DNA of 10,147 nt from an uncultured Opitutia bacterium (GCA_903938935.1 CAJAFD010000256.1:1-10147), one strand, 5' to 3'. Shown: positions 1-7,014, counted from the first letter of the stretch. Program-made: numbers and translations. Notes: a model not told the origin generated them from the sequence alone.

Positions 1-2747
1 ACCCGTTGATCATCCGTCCTTCGTTTACGCTCGGCGGCAGCGGCGGCGGCATCGCTTACAACAAGGAAGAATTCGAAGGCATCTGCGCCAACGGTCTCGA
101 TCTCTCGCCCGTCCACGAGGTGCTCGTCGAAGAATGTCTGCTCGGCTGGAAAGAGTACGAGATGGAGGTTATGCGCGACCATAAGGACCAATGCGTGGTC
201 ATCTGCTCCATCGAGAATTTCGACCCGATGGGCGTCCATACAGGCGACTCGATCACCGTCGCCCCAGCGATGACGCTCACCGACAAGGAATACCAGGTGA
301 TGCGCGACGCGTCGTTCGCCGTCATCCGCGAGATCGGCGTCGAGACCGGCGGTTCCAACATCCAGTTCTCCGTCGATCCCGTCACCGGCCGCATGGTCGT
401 CATCGAGATGAACCCGCGCGTCTCGCGCTCTTCGGCGCTCGCTTCGAAGGCCACCGGTTTCCCGATCGCCAAGATCGCCGCGAAACTCGCCGTCGGCTAC
501 ACGCTCGACGAGTTGCGCAACGACATCACGCGCGTCACGCCCGCCAGCTTCGAGCCCACGATCGACTACGTCGTCACGAAGATCCCGCGCTTCACTTTCG
601 AGAAATTCCTCGGCGCCGACACCACGCTCACCTCCGCGATGAAATCCGTCGGCGAGGCCATGGCCATCGGCCGTACGTTTAAGGAATCGATGCAGAAATG
701 TCTGCGTTCGCTCGAGGTCGGCTCCCGCGGTTTCGGCGGCGGCGGCAAATTCGGCGGCGACGAGATTCTCGACGAGAAAACCATCAACGCCAAACTCGGC
801 ACGCCCAACTCCGAGCGCGTGTTTTACCTGCGCCACGCCTTCCGCGCCGGCTACAGCGTCGAGCGCATTTTTGAGCTCACGAAGATCGACCCGTGGTTCC
901 TCCACCAGCTCCGCGAAATCCACGAGATGGAGCAGGAACTTTCCGCTAAGACGCTCAAAACCATCGACGTCACCACGCTGCGCCGCGCCAAACAGTTCGG
1001 TTTCTCCGACGCACAGTTGTCGCACATTTTTAAGTCCGATCTCAACGCCGTCCGCGCCCATCGCAAACAAGCGGGCGTCAACACGACGTACCGCCTCGTC
1101 GACACCTGCGCGGCCGAGTTCGAGGCGTTCACGCCGTACTACTATTCCAGCTACGGCGACGAAAACGAAATCCTCCCGCCAAGCGGCAAGAAAAAGATAA
1201 TGATTCTCGGCGGCGGCCCCAACCGCATCGGCCAAGGCATCGAGTTCGATTACTGCTGCGTCCACGCCAGCTTCGCCCTCCGCGAAATCGGCTACGAGAG
1301 CGTGATGGTAAACTCGAATCCAGAAACCGTCTCGACCGACTACGACACCAGCGACCGCCTCTATTTCGAACCGCTCACGCTCGAAGACGTGCTCGAGATT
1401 TACACCCAGGAAAAATGCGACGGCGTGATCGTCCAATTCGGCGGTCAGACTCCGCTCAATCTTGCCACCGCTCTGAAGGCCAACGGCGTGAACGTCATCG
1501 GTACTTCGCCCGAGAGCATCGAGCTCGCCGAGGACCGCAAAAAATTCTCCGCCATTCTCGACGCCACCGGTTTAAAGTCGCCCGCCAATCGCACCGCGAT
1601 GAACGAGACCGACGCGCTTAAAGCCGCCCAAGAGGTCGGCTTCCCGGTCCTCCTCCGTCCGTCCTTCGTACTCGGCGGCCGCGGCATGTTTGTCGTCTAC
1701 AGCGAAGATGAATTTAAAGCCGTCGTCCGCCAGGCGTTCGACGTGATGCCGGATAAACCGGTGCTCATCGACAAATTCCTCGAAGACGCGATCGAGCTCG
1801 ACGTGGACTGTATCAGCGACGGCGAGACCAGCGTCGTCGGCGGCATGCTCGAGCATATCGAGTTCGCCGGCGTGCATTCCGGCGACGCCGCCATGGTGAT
1901 GCCCCCGCACACCCTGAACGCCGCGATGCTCAACACCGTTCGCACCGCCACCTACGCGCTCGCGAAAGCGCTCAAGGTCGTCGGTCTCATGAACGTGCAG
2001 TTCGCGATCAAGGACAACGAGCTCTACGTCCTCGAAGTGAACCCGCGCGCCTCGCGCACCGTGCCGTTTGTCGCCAAAGCCATCGGCGTGCCGCTCGCGA
2101 AACTCGCCGCCAAAGTCATGACCGGCGCCAAGCTCAAAGACCTCGGCTTCACGCGCGAGCAGACGCCCAAACACTGGTGCGTCAAAGAAGCCGTGTTCCC
2201 CTTCGTCCGCTTCCCCGGCGCCACCATCGCCCTCGGGCCCGAGATGCGTTCCACCGGCGAAGTCATGGGCATCGACGCCGACCTCGGTGTCGCTTTCGCC
2301 AAGGCCCAAGCCGCCGCCAAACCCGGTCTACCGACCAAGGGCAACGTGTTCCTCAGCGTCAAAGATGCCGACAAACCCCGCGCCACCGCTCTCGCGCGCG
2401 CCCTCGTCGAGCTCGGTTTCACGATCCACTCGACCAGCGGCACCGCCAAAACGCTCGCCGACAACGGCGTGCCCGTGAAACGTATTTCCAAGATCGCCGA
2501 AGGTCGCCCCAACGCCGTCGACATGCTCAAGAACGGCCAGATCCAACTCGTGATCAACACGCCCGCCGGCATGATCCCGCGTCAGGATGAAAACAAAATC
2601 CGCGCCGCTGCCTACGCTCACGGCGTGTGTTTGATGACGACGATCACCGGCGCCTTCGCCGCCGTCGAAGGCATCCGAGCCCTCCGCGATAAGCCCGTCG
2701 GCGTGAAGCCGATCCAGCACTACCGCGGCAACGTCAACCTCGTCTAA
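1..2747 (+). CDS. carB: Carbamoyl-phosphate synthase large subunit, 5'-truncated by the window edge
   Basis: CarB makes carbamoyl phosphate from bicarbonate, two ATP and ammonia delivered by the CarA glutaminase, feeding pyrimidine and arginine synthesis in the cytoplasm. The reading frame is open from the first base; about 165 N-terminal residues are missing compared with the 1073-residue E. coli protein. Counting the codon at 6-8 as residue 1, the visible part holds the rest of the first ATP-grasp domain (IIRPSF, GGSGGG; metal/ATP residues E134, N136, R138 in EMNPR), the oligomerisation region (about 238-388), the second synthetase domain (about 389-775, starting near GGGPNRIGQG, with EVNPR at E677/N679/R681) and the C-terminal MGS-like allosteric domain (about 780-913, with STSGT and NTPAG). 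These residues line up with E. coli at nearly constant offset, so both active halves look intact. The codon TTG at 6 is internal, not a start. purU follows after 6 nt, suggesting co-transcription. Confidence 0.97.
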   Translation, partial: PLIIRPSFTLGGSGGGIAYNKEEFEGICANGLDLSPVHEVLVEECLLGWKEYEMEVMRDHKDQCVVICSIENFDPMGVHTGDSITVAPAMTLTDKEYQVMRDASFAVIREIGVETGGSNIQFSVDPVTGRMVVIEMNPRVSRSSALASKATGFPIAKIAAKLAVGYTLDELRNDITRVTPASFEPTIDYVVTKIPRFTFEKFLGADTTLTSAMKSVGEAMAIGRTFKESMQKCLRSLEVGSRGFGGGGKFGGDEILDEKTINAKLGTPNSERVFYLRHAFRAGYSVERIFELTKIDPWFLHQLREIHEMEQELSAKTLKTIDVTTLRRAKQFGFSDAQLSHIFKSDLNAVRAHRKQAGVNTTYRLVDTCAAEFEAFTPYYYSSYGDENEILPPSGKKKIMILGGGPNRIGQGIEFDYCCVHASFALREIGYESVMVNSNPETVSTDYDTSDRLYFEPLTLEDVLEIYTQEKCDGVIVQFGGQTPLNLATALKANGVNVIGTSPESIELAEDRKKFSAILDATGLKSPANRTAMNETDALKAAQEVGFPVLLRPSFVLGGRGMFVVYSEDEFKAVVRQAFDVMPDKPVLIDKFLEDAIELDVDCISDGETSVVGGMLEHIEFAGVHSGDAAMVMPPHTLNAAMLNTVRTATYALAKALKVVGLMNVQFAIKDNELYVLEVNPRASRTVPFVAKAIGVPLAKLAAKVMTGAKLKDLGFTREQTPKHWCVKEAVFPFVRFPGATIALGPEMRSTGEVMGIDADLGVAFAKAQAAAKPGLPTKGNVFLSVKDADKPRATALARALVELGFTIHSTSGTAKTLADNGVPVKRISKIAEGRPNAVDMLKNGQIQLVINTPAGMIPRQDENKIRAAAYAHGVCLMTTITGAFAAVEGIRALRDKPVGVKPIQHYRGNVNLV

Positions 2748-2753
2748 AACCCC

Positions 2754-3608
2754 GTGACCACGCCCGCGACTCTCGTCGCCCTACTCCACGGTCCCGATCA
2801 ACCCGGCCTCGTGGCGCGGGTCTCCGGCTGGATCTTCGAGCGCGGCGGCAACATCCTCCACGCGGATCAACACCGCGACATGGAGTCGGGCGTGTTCTTC
2901 CAACGCGTCGAATGGGTTCCCGCCCAAGGCGCCGCCTCGGCCGACTCCGCCGCGTTCCACGCCTTCGCCGCGTCAGTCGGCATGCACGCCCGCGTCGCCG
3001 CCTCCGCGCAACGCCCGCGCGTGGCGATCTTCGTCTCCAAATTCGACCACTGCTTCCACGATCTGGTCCTGCGGTGGCGCGCTGGTGAATTCGCGTGCGA
3101 CCTCGTCGCCGTCGTCTCCAACCACGCCGATCTCGCGCCCGCCGCCGCGACCTACGGCCTACCGTTTCACGTCATCCCTGTGACCGCCGCCGACAAACCC
3201 GCCGCCGAGGCCCGCCAACTCGCGTTGCTCCGCGAGCTGCGCGTCGATCTCGTCATCATGGCGCGCTACATGCAGGTGCTCTCGGCGGATTTTCTCTCGG
3301 GCTGCGGTTGCCCGGTGATCAACATCCACCACTCATTTCTCCCGGCTTTCGCAGGCGGCAAGCCGTACCACCAAGCCGCCGCGCGCGGCGTGAAACTCAT
3401 CGGCGCCACCGCGCACTACGCGACCGCCATCCTCGACGACGGCCCGATCATTCAGCAAGACGTCGCGCGCGTGACGCACCGGCACGACGTCGAAGATTTG
3501 ATCCGCAAGGGCCGCGATCTCGAAAAATCCGTCCTCGCCCAAGCGGTCCGTTGGCATCTCGAAAATCGCGTCCTCGTCTACGGTCACAAAACCGTCGTCT
3601 TCGACTAA
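2754..3608 (+). CDS. purU: Formyltetrahydrofolate deformylase
   Basis: PurU hydrolyses 10-formyl-THF to formate and THF; in E. coli this balances one-carbon pools and supplies formate to PurT. The 284-residue product matches the family length (E. coli 280). An N-terminal ACT domain (about residues 5-85, DQPGLVARVSGW) is followed by a formyltransferase-fold domain (about 88-284) with the signature NIHHSFLPAF and IGATAHY. The catalytic triad known from GAR transformylase/PurU is visible as N190, H192 and D228 (in LDDGP). GTG at 2754 is chosen because the next in-frame ATG (residue 43) would delete most of the ACT domain. It starts 6 nt after the carB stop without a Shine-Dalgarno sequence, so translation may be coupled to carB. 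The pair CPVINIHH carries two cysteines (C184, C186) not present in E. coli PurU as I recall it; their role is unknown. Confidence 0.95.
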   Translation: MTTPATLVALLHGPDQPGLVARVSGWIFERGGNILHADQHRDMESGVFFQRVEWVPAQGAASADSAAFHAFAASVGMHARVAASAQRPRVAIFVSKFDHCFHDLVLRWRAGEFACDLVAVVSNHADLAPAAATYGLPFHVIPVTAADKPAAEARQLALLRELRVDLVIMARYMQVLSADFLSGCGCPVINIHHSFLPAFAGGKPYHQAAARGVKLIGATAHYATAILDDGPIIQQDVARVTHRHDVEDLIRKGRDLEKSVLAQAVRWHLENRVLVYGHKTVVFD

Positions 3609-3624
3609 GGTTTTTTCACCCGTC

Positions 3625-4593
3625 ATGCTCGCGATCCGCATCCATGCCACCGGCGGACCAGAAACGCTCCAGGTCGACGACATTCCTGTGCCCGCGCCCG
3701 CCGCCGGCGAGGTGCGCATCCGCGTCGAGGCCGCGGGCCTCAACTTCATCGACACCTATCAGCGCAGCGGACTCTACGCGGTGCCATTGCCCTTCACGCT
3801 CGGCGCGGAGATCGCCGGCATCGTGTCGGCCGTCGGCGCCGGCGTGACGGAATTTGTCCCCGGCGATCGTGTCGCCACCGCCAAAGCCAGCGGCGGCTAC
3901 GCGGCCGAAGCCCTCGCGCCCGCCGCCCACGTCGTGAAAATCCCCGCCGGCGTGACGACGTCCACCGCCGCCGCGCTGATGTTGCAAGGGCTCACGGCGC
4001 ATTACCTCGTCACCGATACATTTGCGCTTAAAGCTGGCGACTCCGCGCTCATCCACGCGGCCGCCGGCGGCGTCGGTTTGCTGCTCGTGCAACTGGCCAA
4101 GCGCCGCGGCGCGCGCGTGATCGCGACCGTCGGCACCGAGGAAAAAGTGGCTCTCGCCCGCGCAGCCGGCGCGGATGAAGTCGTCGTTTACACGCGCGAA
4201 CCATTTACGGCCGCCGCGCGGAATTTCACAGGCGGGCGGGGGGTGGACGTCGTGTACGACGCGGTCGGGAAAGACACGTTTACCGGCAGCATCGACAGCC
4301 TGCGGCCGCGCGGGATGTTGGTCTCGTTCGGCAACGCGAGCGGACCCGTGCCGCCCTTCGCGCCGCTGTTGTTGGCGCAGAAAGGCTCGTTGTTTTTCAC
4401 GCGGCCCACGCTCGTGCATTATACGCAGACGACGGCAGAACTGCGCGCCCGCACCGACGATTTGTTTGGCGCCGTGCTGGCGGGTACATTGCAGGTGCGG
4501 ATCGGGGCGACGTTTAAGCTCACCGCCGCCGCCGAGGCGCACCGCGCGCTTGAGAGCCGCGGCACGACCGGCAAAGTCCTGCTCGTACCCTAG
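3625..4593 (+). CDS. qorA: Zinc-free NAD(P)H:quinone oxidoreductase (QOR / zeta-crystallin type MDR)
   Basis: This 322-residue protein belongs to the medium-chain dehydrogenase/reductase superfamily and resembles E. coli QorA (327 aa) end to end. QOR enzymes reduce quinones with NADPH in the cytosol. A GroES-like N-terminal domain (about 1-125) carries the family block NFIDTY (40-45) followed by RSGLY. A Rossmann domain holds AAAGGVG (145-151), the nucleotide-binding loop, and the QOR-typical SFGNASG (234-240). GSLFFTRPTL (254-263) and ESRGTTGKVLLVP at the C-terminus also match. There are no zinc-ligand cysteines, which separates it from alcohol dehydrogenases. The ATG at 3625 lies 16 nt after purU, preceded by a T-rich stretch and no Shine-Dalgarno sequence; the spacing suggests the last gene of the carB-purU-qor unit. 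No clear terminator follows. The physiological quinone is unknown, and related MDR enoyl reductases cannot be excluded. Confidence 0.88.
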   Translation: MLAIRIHATGGPETLQVDDIPVPAPAAGEVRIRVEAAGLNFIDTYQRSGLYAVPLPFTLGAEIAGIVSAVGAGVTEFVPGDRVATAKASGGYAAEALAPAAHVVKIPAGVTTSTAAALMLQGLTAHYLVTDTFALKAGDSALIHAAAGGVGLLLVQLAKRRGARVIATVGTEEKVALARAAGADEVVVYTREPFTAAARNFTGGRGVDVVYDAVGKDTFTGSIDSLRPRGMLVSFGNASGPVPPFAPLLLAQKGSLFFTRPTLVHYTQTTAELRARTDDLFGAVLAGTLQVRIGATFKLTAAAEAHRALESRGTTGKVLLVP

Positions 4594-4703
4594 GCCGCAT
4601 AAATAAACCGCCTAAACCCGAGACCCGCGGGGATTGGGCCGGGTGATTTCCTGCATTTACACCGCCGGAGGCATTTGCTCTTGTCCCCGGTTTACACGAT
4701 ACC
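4594..4703 (+). promoter_or_regulatory. Gap with a weak sigma70-like promoter candidate before the TPR-like gene
   Basis: The 122 bp between qor and the next gene contain no coding signal. A candidate promoter is TTGCTC at 4675-4680, 17 nt of spacer, and GATACC at 4698-4703; each hexamer matches consensus at only three positions. It would give a leader of under 10 nt before the ATG at 4716. No hairpin with a T-run marks the end of the qor transcript, so read-through is equally possible. Confidence 0.25.
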
Positions 4704-4715
4704 AACACACGCGCC

Positions 4716-5462
4716 ATGACCACCCCCGCCAGCCCTGCCCAGCCCACTCCTTCCGGTGATGACCGCAACCTCGTCGCGGTGGATGCGACCTACATCGCGC
4801 CTTCCTTCGAGGAGAAATTGCACGCGTTCTGGAAGAAAAACGGCACCGCCGTCATCGTGCTCTGCGTGCTCGTGCTCGTCGGCATCGTCGCCAAAGGCGG
4901 CTGGGATTACCTCGCCGCGCAAAAAGAAGCCGAAGTCCAAAAAGACTACGCCGCCGCCACCACGCCGGAAAAACTCAAGTCCTTCGCCGCCGCCCACGCC
5001 GATCACATCTTGGGCACCGTCGCCCAACTGCGCCTGACCGACGACGCCTACACCGCCGGTAAAGCCGCTGAAGCCGTCACCGGCTACGAAACCGTTGCCG
5101 CCAAACTCAAGACCGGCCCGCTCTTCGCCCGCGCCCAACTCGGCCTCGCGATGGCCAAAATCGCCGCCGGCAAAACCGCCGAGGGCGAAACCGCGTTGAA
5201 AGCCCTCGCCGGTGACGCCGCCCAACTCAAAGGCATCCGCGCCGAAGCCTCCTATCACCTCGCCAGCCTCGCCGCCGAAGCCGGTCGCGCCGACGACGTG
5301 AAGAAATACTCTGAACAAGTCGCGCAGATCGATCCATCCAGCCCTTGGACGCAACGCGCCATGACCCTCCGCGCCAGCCTGCCCGTCGCTCCAGCGGCCG
5401 CCGCGCCTCAAGCCGCAGCCCCCGCCGCGGGTGGCGTGCAGATCAAGTTGCCCGGCAAATAA
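4716..5462 (+). CDS. Single-pass membrane protein with TPR-like (YfgM-type) C-terminal domain
   Basis: The 248-residue product has a polar N-terminus, one strong transmembrane segment at about 43-60 (VIVLCVLVLVGIV flanked by KK and K), then an alanine-rich helical region (about 65-220) that looks like degenerate tetratricopeptide repeats. The tail is Ala/Pro-rich (223-240) and ends basic. The order FEEKLHAFWKKNG, then membrane anchor, then TPR-like domain resembles the YfgM/TPR_21 family, in which E. coli YfgM is an inner-membrane partner of SecYEG and PpiD. The positive residues before the helix favour an N-in topology with the helical domain in the periplasm. The role here is inferred from architecture only; a generic TPR scaffold protein is the alternative. 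ATG 4716 is chosen because it is the first ATG and keeps the whole anchor; there is no Shine-Dalgarno sequence. A strong terminator follows 17 nt after the stop. Confidence 0.8.
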   Translation: MTTPASPAQPTPSGDDRNLVAVDATYIAPSFEEKLHAFWKKNGTAVIVLCVLVLVGIVAKGGWDYLAAQKEAEVQKDYAAATTPEKLKSFAAAHADHILGTVAQLRLTDDAYTAGKAAEAVTGYETVAAKLKTGPLFARAQLGLAMAKIAAGKTAEGETALKALAGDAAQLKGIRAEASYHLASLAAEAGRADDVKKYSEQVAQIDPSSPWTQRAMTLRASLPVAPAAAAPQAAAPAAGGVQIKLPGK

Positions 5463-5479
5463 GCCGTTTTCCCTCTGAG

Positions 5480-5518
5480 CGCCGGGCTTTAATGGCGATG
5501 CCGTTAGCCCGGCGTTTT
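5480..5518 (+). terminator. Intrinsic terminator of the TPR-like gene
   Basis: A perfect 9-bp GC-rich stem (CGCCGGGCT at 5480-5488 pairing with AGCCCGGCG at 5506-5514) is followed directly by TTTT (5515-5518). The 17-nt loop holds a small inner hairpin (GGC-GAT-GCC, 5494-5502). There is no A-run upstream of the stem, so it should act only on the + strand transcript. Confidence 0.85.
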
Positions 5519-5549
5519 GCTGTCCAGACCACGCGGTCCGTTGCGATGG

Positions 5550-5572
5550 AATCGAGCTCGCGAGCTTCGATT
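5550..5572. repeat. Nested near-perfect palindrome between terminator and tRNA
   Basis: AATCGA-GCTCG is followed at once by CGAGC-T-TCGATT: two inverted arms of 11 nt with one bulged T and no spacer. The core GCTCGCGAGC is a perfect 10-bp palindrome. It is followed by GGG and six A on the + strand, so read from the minus strand it lies just after the U-run that trails the tRNA. It could be a dyad operator, an RNA processing stem or chance. It lacks a T-run on its 3' side on either strand, so it is not a canonical terminator. Confidence 0.5.
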
Positions 5573-5582
5573 GGGAAAAAAG

Positions 5583-5659
5583 TGGTCGGGGCGATAGGAT
5601 TCGAACCTACGACCTCCTGGTCCCAAACCAGGCGCTCTACCAGGCTAAGCTACACCCCG
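5583..5659 (-). tRNA. tRNA-Pro (anticodon UGG)
   Basis: Read on the minus strand this is a complete 77-nt cloverleaf with encoded CCA. The acceptor stem is CGGGGTG/CGCCCCG with one T-G wobble and discriminator A. The D arm is GCTT/GAGC around a loop with GG, and the anticodon stem is CCTGG/CCAGG. The loop TTTGGGA has anticodon TGG (+ strand 5623-5625), the variable loop is 5 nt, and the T arm is GTAGG/CCTAT with loop TTCGAAT. UGG reads CCA and usually most or all proline codons. C1-G72 as first pair and A73 are normal for bacterial tRNA-Pro. It lies alone, opposite in strand to every protein gene in the window. Six T follow one base after CCA (complement of 5576-5581). Confidence 0.98.
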
Positions 5660-5670
5660 ATGCACGCCGC

Positions 5671-5699
5671 ACAGCACGCGCCTTCAACGAACGTGTCAA
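5671..5699 (-). promoter_or_regulatory. Candidate promoter of tRNA-Pro
   Basis: On the minus strand a perfect -35 hexamer TTGACA (complement of 5694-5699) is followed by 17 nt and TGCTGT (complement of 5671-5676). The -10 is poor (two matches), but the -35 and spacing are ideal and the predicted start would fall about 5 nt before the tRNA. It is back to back with the lysM promoter candidate at 5715-5743. Confidence 0.4.
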
Positions 5700-5714
5700 G
5701 CCCGCGCCCAGATA

Positions 5715-5743
5715 TTGCGCGCATCTTCAGGTTTCTTAATAAT
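5715..5743 (+). promoter_or_regulatory. Candidate sigma70 promoter of the LysM gene
   Basis: TTGCGC (5715-5720), a 17-nt spacer and AATAAT (5738-5743, five of six consensus positions) give the best -10 in the window, inside a locally AT-rich patch. Transcription would start near 5750, leaving a leader of about 50 nt before ATG 5799. This also argues against starting the protein at the in-frame TTG at 5715, which is part of the -35 element. Confidence 0.5.
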
Positions 5744-5798
5744 CTCTGCTTGCCTCGCCCCACGATTGGCTCTCAGCTCGAAACTTAACTTCTTCACC

Positions 5799-6317
5799 AT
5801 GGATACCATTTCTCGCGAAAATAACAGCATGTTGCCGGTCGGCGGCATCATTGTGGGCGTCGTTGCGCTCCTGCTCGGTGGCTACGCCGCTATGAGCCTC
5901 TCGAAGGTCAATAAGACCCTCGCCGCTCACGAAGAAAAGGTCGCCAAAGTCGACGCGATCGAAGCGCAAGTCGCCTCGGCTGCCGCCGCCGCTGACAAAG
6001 CTTCTAAAGACCTCGCCGGGCTGACCCGCTCGACGCAGGACGCTTTCAACCAAGTCGGTGGCGAGCTCGCCAAACAGAGCGCCGCGATCACCAAGCTTGA
6101 AGAATCCGCCAAGAAGCCCGTCGCAGCTGCTGGCAAAAAAGGCAGCGGCGAACCCGCCGTCGCTGGTCCCGGTGAATACGTCGTCAAAGCCGGCGACACC
6201 GGCACCAAGATCGCCAAGGCCAATGGCGTCAATCACGCCGACTTGCTCAGCGTCAACCCCGGGGTGAACTGGAGCAAGTTGAAGGTCGGCGACAAAGTGA
6301 AACTCCCCAAGAAGTAA
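5799..6317 (+). CDS. Membrane-anchored LysM-domain protein
   Basis: The 172-residue product has three parts. A short polar N-terminus leads into one transmembrane segment (about 13-34, LPVGGIIVGVVALLLGGYAA). An Ala/Lys/Glu-rich stretch (about 35-105) is predicted to be coiled coil. After a Gly/Ala/Pro linker, a C-terminal LysM domain (about 126-170) reads GEYVVKAGDTGTKIAKANGV, then LLSVNPGV and LKVGDKVKLP. LysM domains bind N-acetylglucosamine glycans such as peptidoglycan, so this protein probably links the inner membrane to the cell wall. No catalytic domain is present, so it is not an autolysin by itself. ATG 5799 is chosen over an in-frame TTG 84 nt upstream because the extension reads through a promoter-like region and adds a second, unlikely hydrophobic stretch. 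No Shine-Dalgarno sequence precedes it (CTTCACC). It has its own promoter candidate and terminator, so it is probably monocistronic. Confidence 0.88.
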   Translation: MDTISRENNSMLPVGGIIVGVVALLLGGYAAMSLSKVNKTLAAHEEKVAKVDAIEAQVASAAAAADKASKDLAGLTRSTQDAFNQVGGELAKQSAAITKLEESAKKPVAAAGKKGSGEPAVAGPGEYVVKAGDTGTKIAKANGVNHADLLSVNPGVNWSKLKVGDKVKLPKK

Positions 6318-6344
6318 TTCTTCGGAGAATCTACTCCTCCTTTT

Positions 6345-6385
6345 AAAACCTCCTCGTCCTCTGCGGCGCGGAGGTTTTTTCTTTT
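6345..6385 (+). terminator. Intrinsic terminator of the LysM gene, abutting the NUDIX start
   Basis: AAAACCTCC (6345-6353) pairs perfectly with GGAGGTTTT (6370-6378) around a 16-nt loop, followed by TTCTTTT. The A-run/T-run ends are classical. The T tract stops 4 nt before the NUDIX ATG at 6390, and the 3' arm contains GGAGG (6370-6374), the only good anti-16S match near that start. A smaller hairpin, ATTCT-TCGG-AGAAT (6317-6330), lies just after the lysM stop. Confidence 0.85.
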
Positions 6386-6389
6386 ACCC

Positions 6390-6974
6390 ATGAGCACATC
6401 GTCCACGCCGGGAGCACCGGCCCGCTGGGAACATCTGGGGCAAAATACGTTGGCGACGACGCGTGTGCTCGACCTGCGCAGCGTGCGCCTACGCCATCCG
6501 CGACGCGCCGTGGAACGCGATTTTGTCGTCATCGCGTCGGCGGATTGGTGTAATGTCATCGCACTTACACCCGACGGAAAGCTCGTGCTCGTGCGCCAAT
6601 TTCGTTTCGGGATCGAGGAGTTTTCGCTCGAGATCCCCGGCGGCATCATCGATCCGGGCGAAGATCCTGTGACCGCAGCGGTGCGCGAATTGCGCGAAGA
6701 AACCGGCTATGCGGGGACAAGCGCGCGATTGCTGGCGAGCGTGCATCCGAACCCCGCCATCCAAAACAACCGCTGCCACCTCGTGCTCGTGGAAAACGCC
6801 ACGTTGAGCGGTGCGTCGGAATGGGATCATGACGAGGAAATCGAAGTCGTGACGGCGCCCGTGGACGAGGTGCTCGGCTGGGCGCGGGCGGGCAAAATCA
6901 CGCACAGCTTGGTCGTCTGCGGGCTCATGCATTTCGAGCCGATCTGGCGCGAGCGCACCGGGCGAGGCGTTTGA
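6390..6974 (+). CDS. NUDIX hydrolase, ADP-ribose pyrophosphatase-like
   Basis: NUDIX enzymes cleave nucleoside diphosphates linked to another moiety, often ADP-ribose, with divalent metal. The 194-residue product has a complete Nudix box: G85, E91, R99-E100-L101, E103-E104, G106-Y107, in the pattern GX5EX7REUXEEXGU, preceded by the usual LEIPGG strand. The N-terminal part (about 22-75) forms the beta-rich region common in the ADPRase group, with VRQFRFGIEEFSLEIPGG as its hallmark. Two prolines, P120 and P122, follow the box at about the distance seen in ADP-ribose-specific members; this is weak support for substrate. ATG 6390 lies only 4 nt after the U-tract of the upstream terminator, leaving no room for its own promoter downstream of that terminator; expression must come from read-through or from a promoter inside the lysM gene. 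The ligase gene starts 40 nt after its stop, probably in the same transcript. Confidence 0.92.
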   Translation: MSTSSTPGAPARWEHLGQNTLATTRVLDLRSVRLRHPRRAVERDFVVIASADWCNVIALTPDGKLVLVRQFRFGIEEFSLEIPGGIIDPGEDPVTAAVRELREETGYAGTSARLLASVHPNPAIQNNRCHLVLVENATLSGASEWDHDEEIEVVTAPVDEVLGWARAGKITHSLVVCGLMHFEPIWRERTGRGV

Positions 6975-7014
6975 CTTAGCGCGAGGGCGCATCTTTCTTA
7001 ACACTAATTTCACG

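Noticed and set aside
1572..2309. 245-residue minus-strand open frame
   Set aside because: It is antisense to the highly conserved carB second synthetase domain; composition is a GC-rich shadow rich in His, Gly, Asp and Glu.
3095..3847. 250-residue + strand frame across the purU-qor junction
   Set aside because: Arg/Pro-rich out-of-frame translation overlapping two well-supported genes.
3616..4542. 308-residue minus-strand open frame
   Set aside because: It is antisense to the quinone oxidoreductase, which matches its family end to end; no recognisable domain.
5345..5788. 147-residue open frame on the + strand across the tRNA
   Set aside because: It starts inside the TPR-like gene in another frame, crosses a terminator and reads the antisense of tRNA-Pro; the family-like string is a tRNA artefact.
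5715..5798. Longer N-terminus for the LysM protein from TTG 5715
   Set aside because: The TTG is part of a -35 box and the extension has no family support; ATG 5799 gives a normal anchor.
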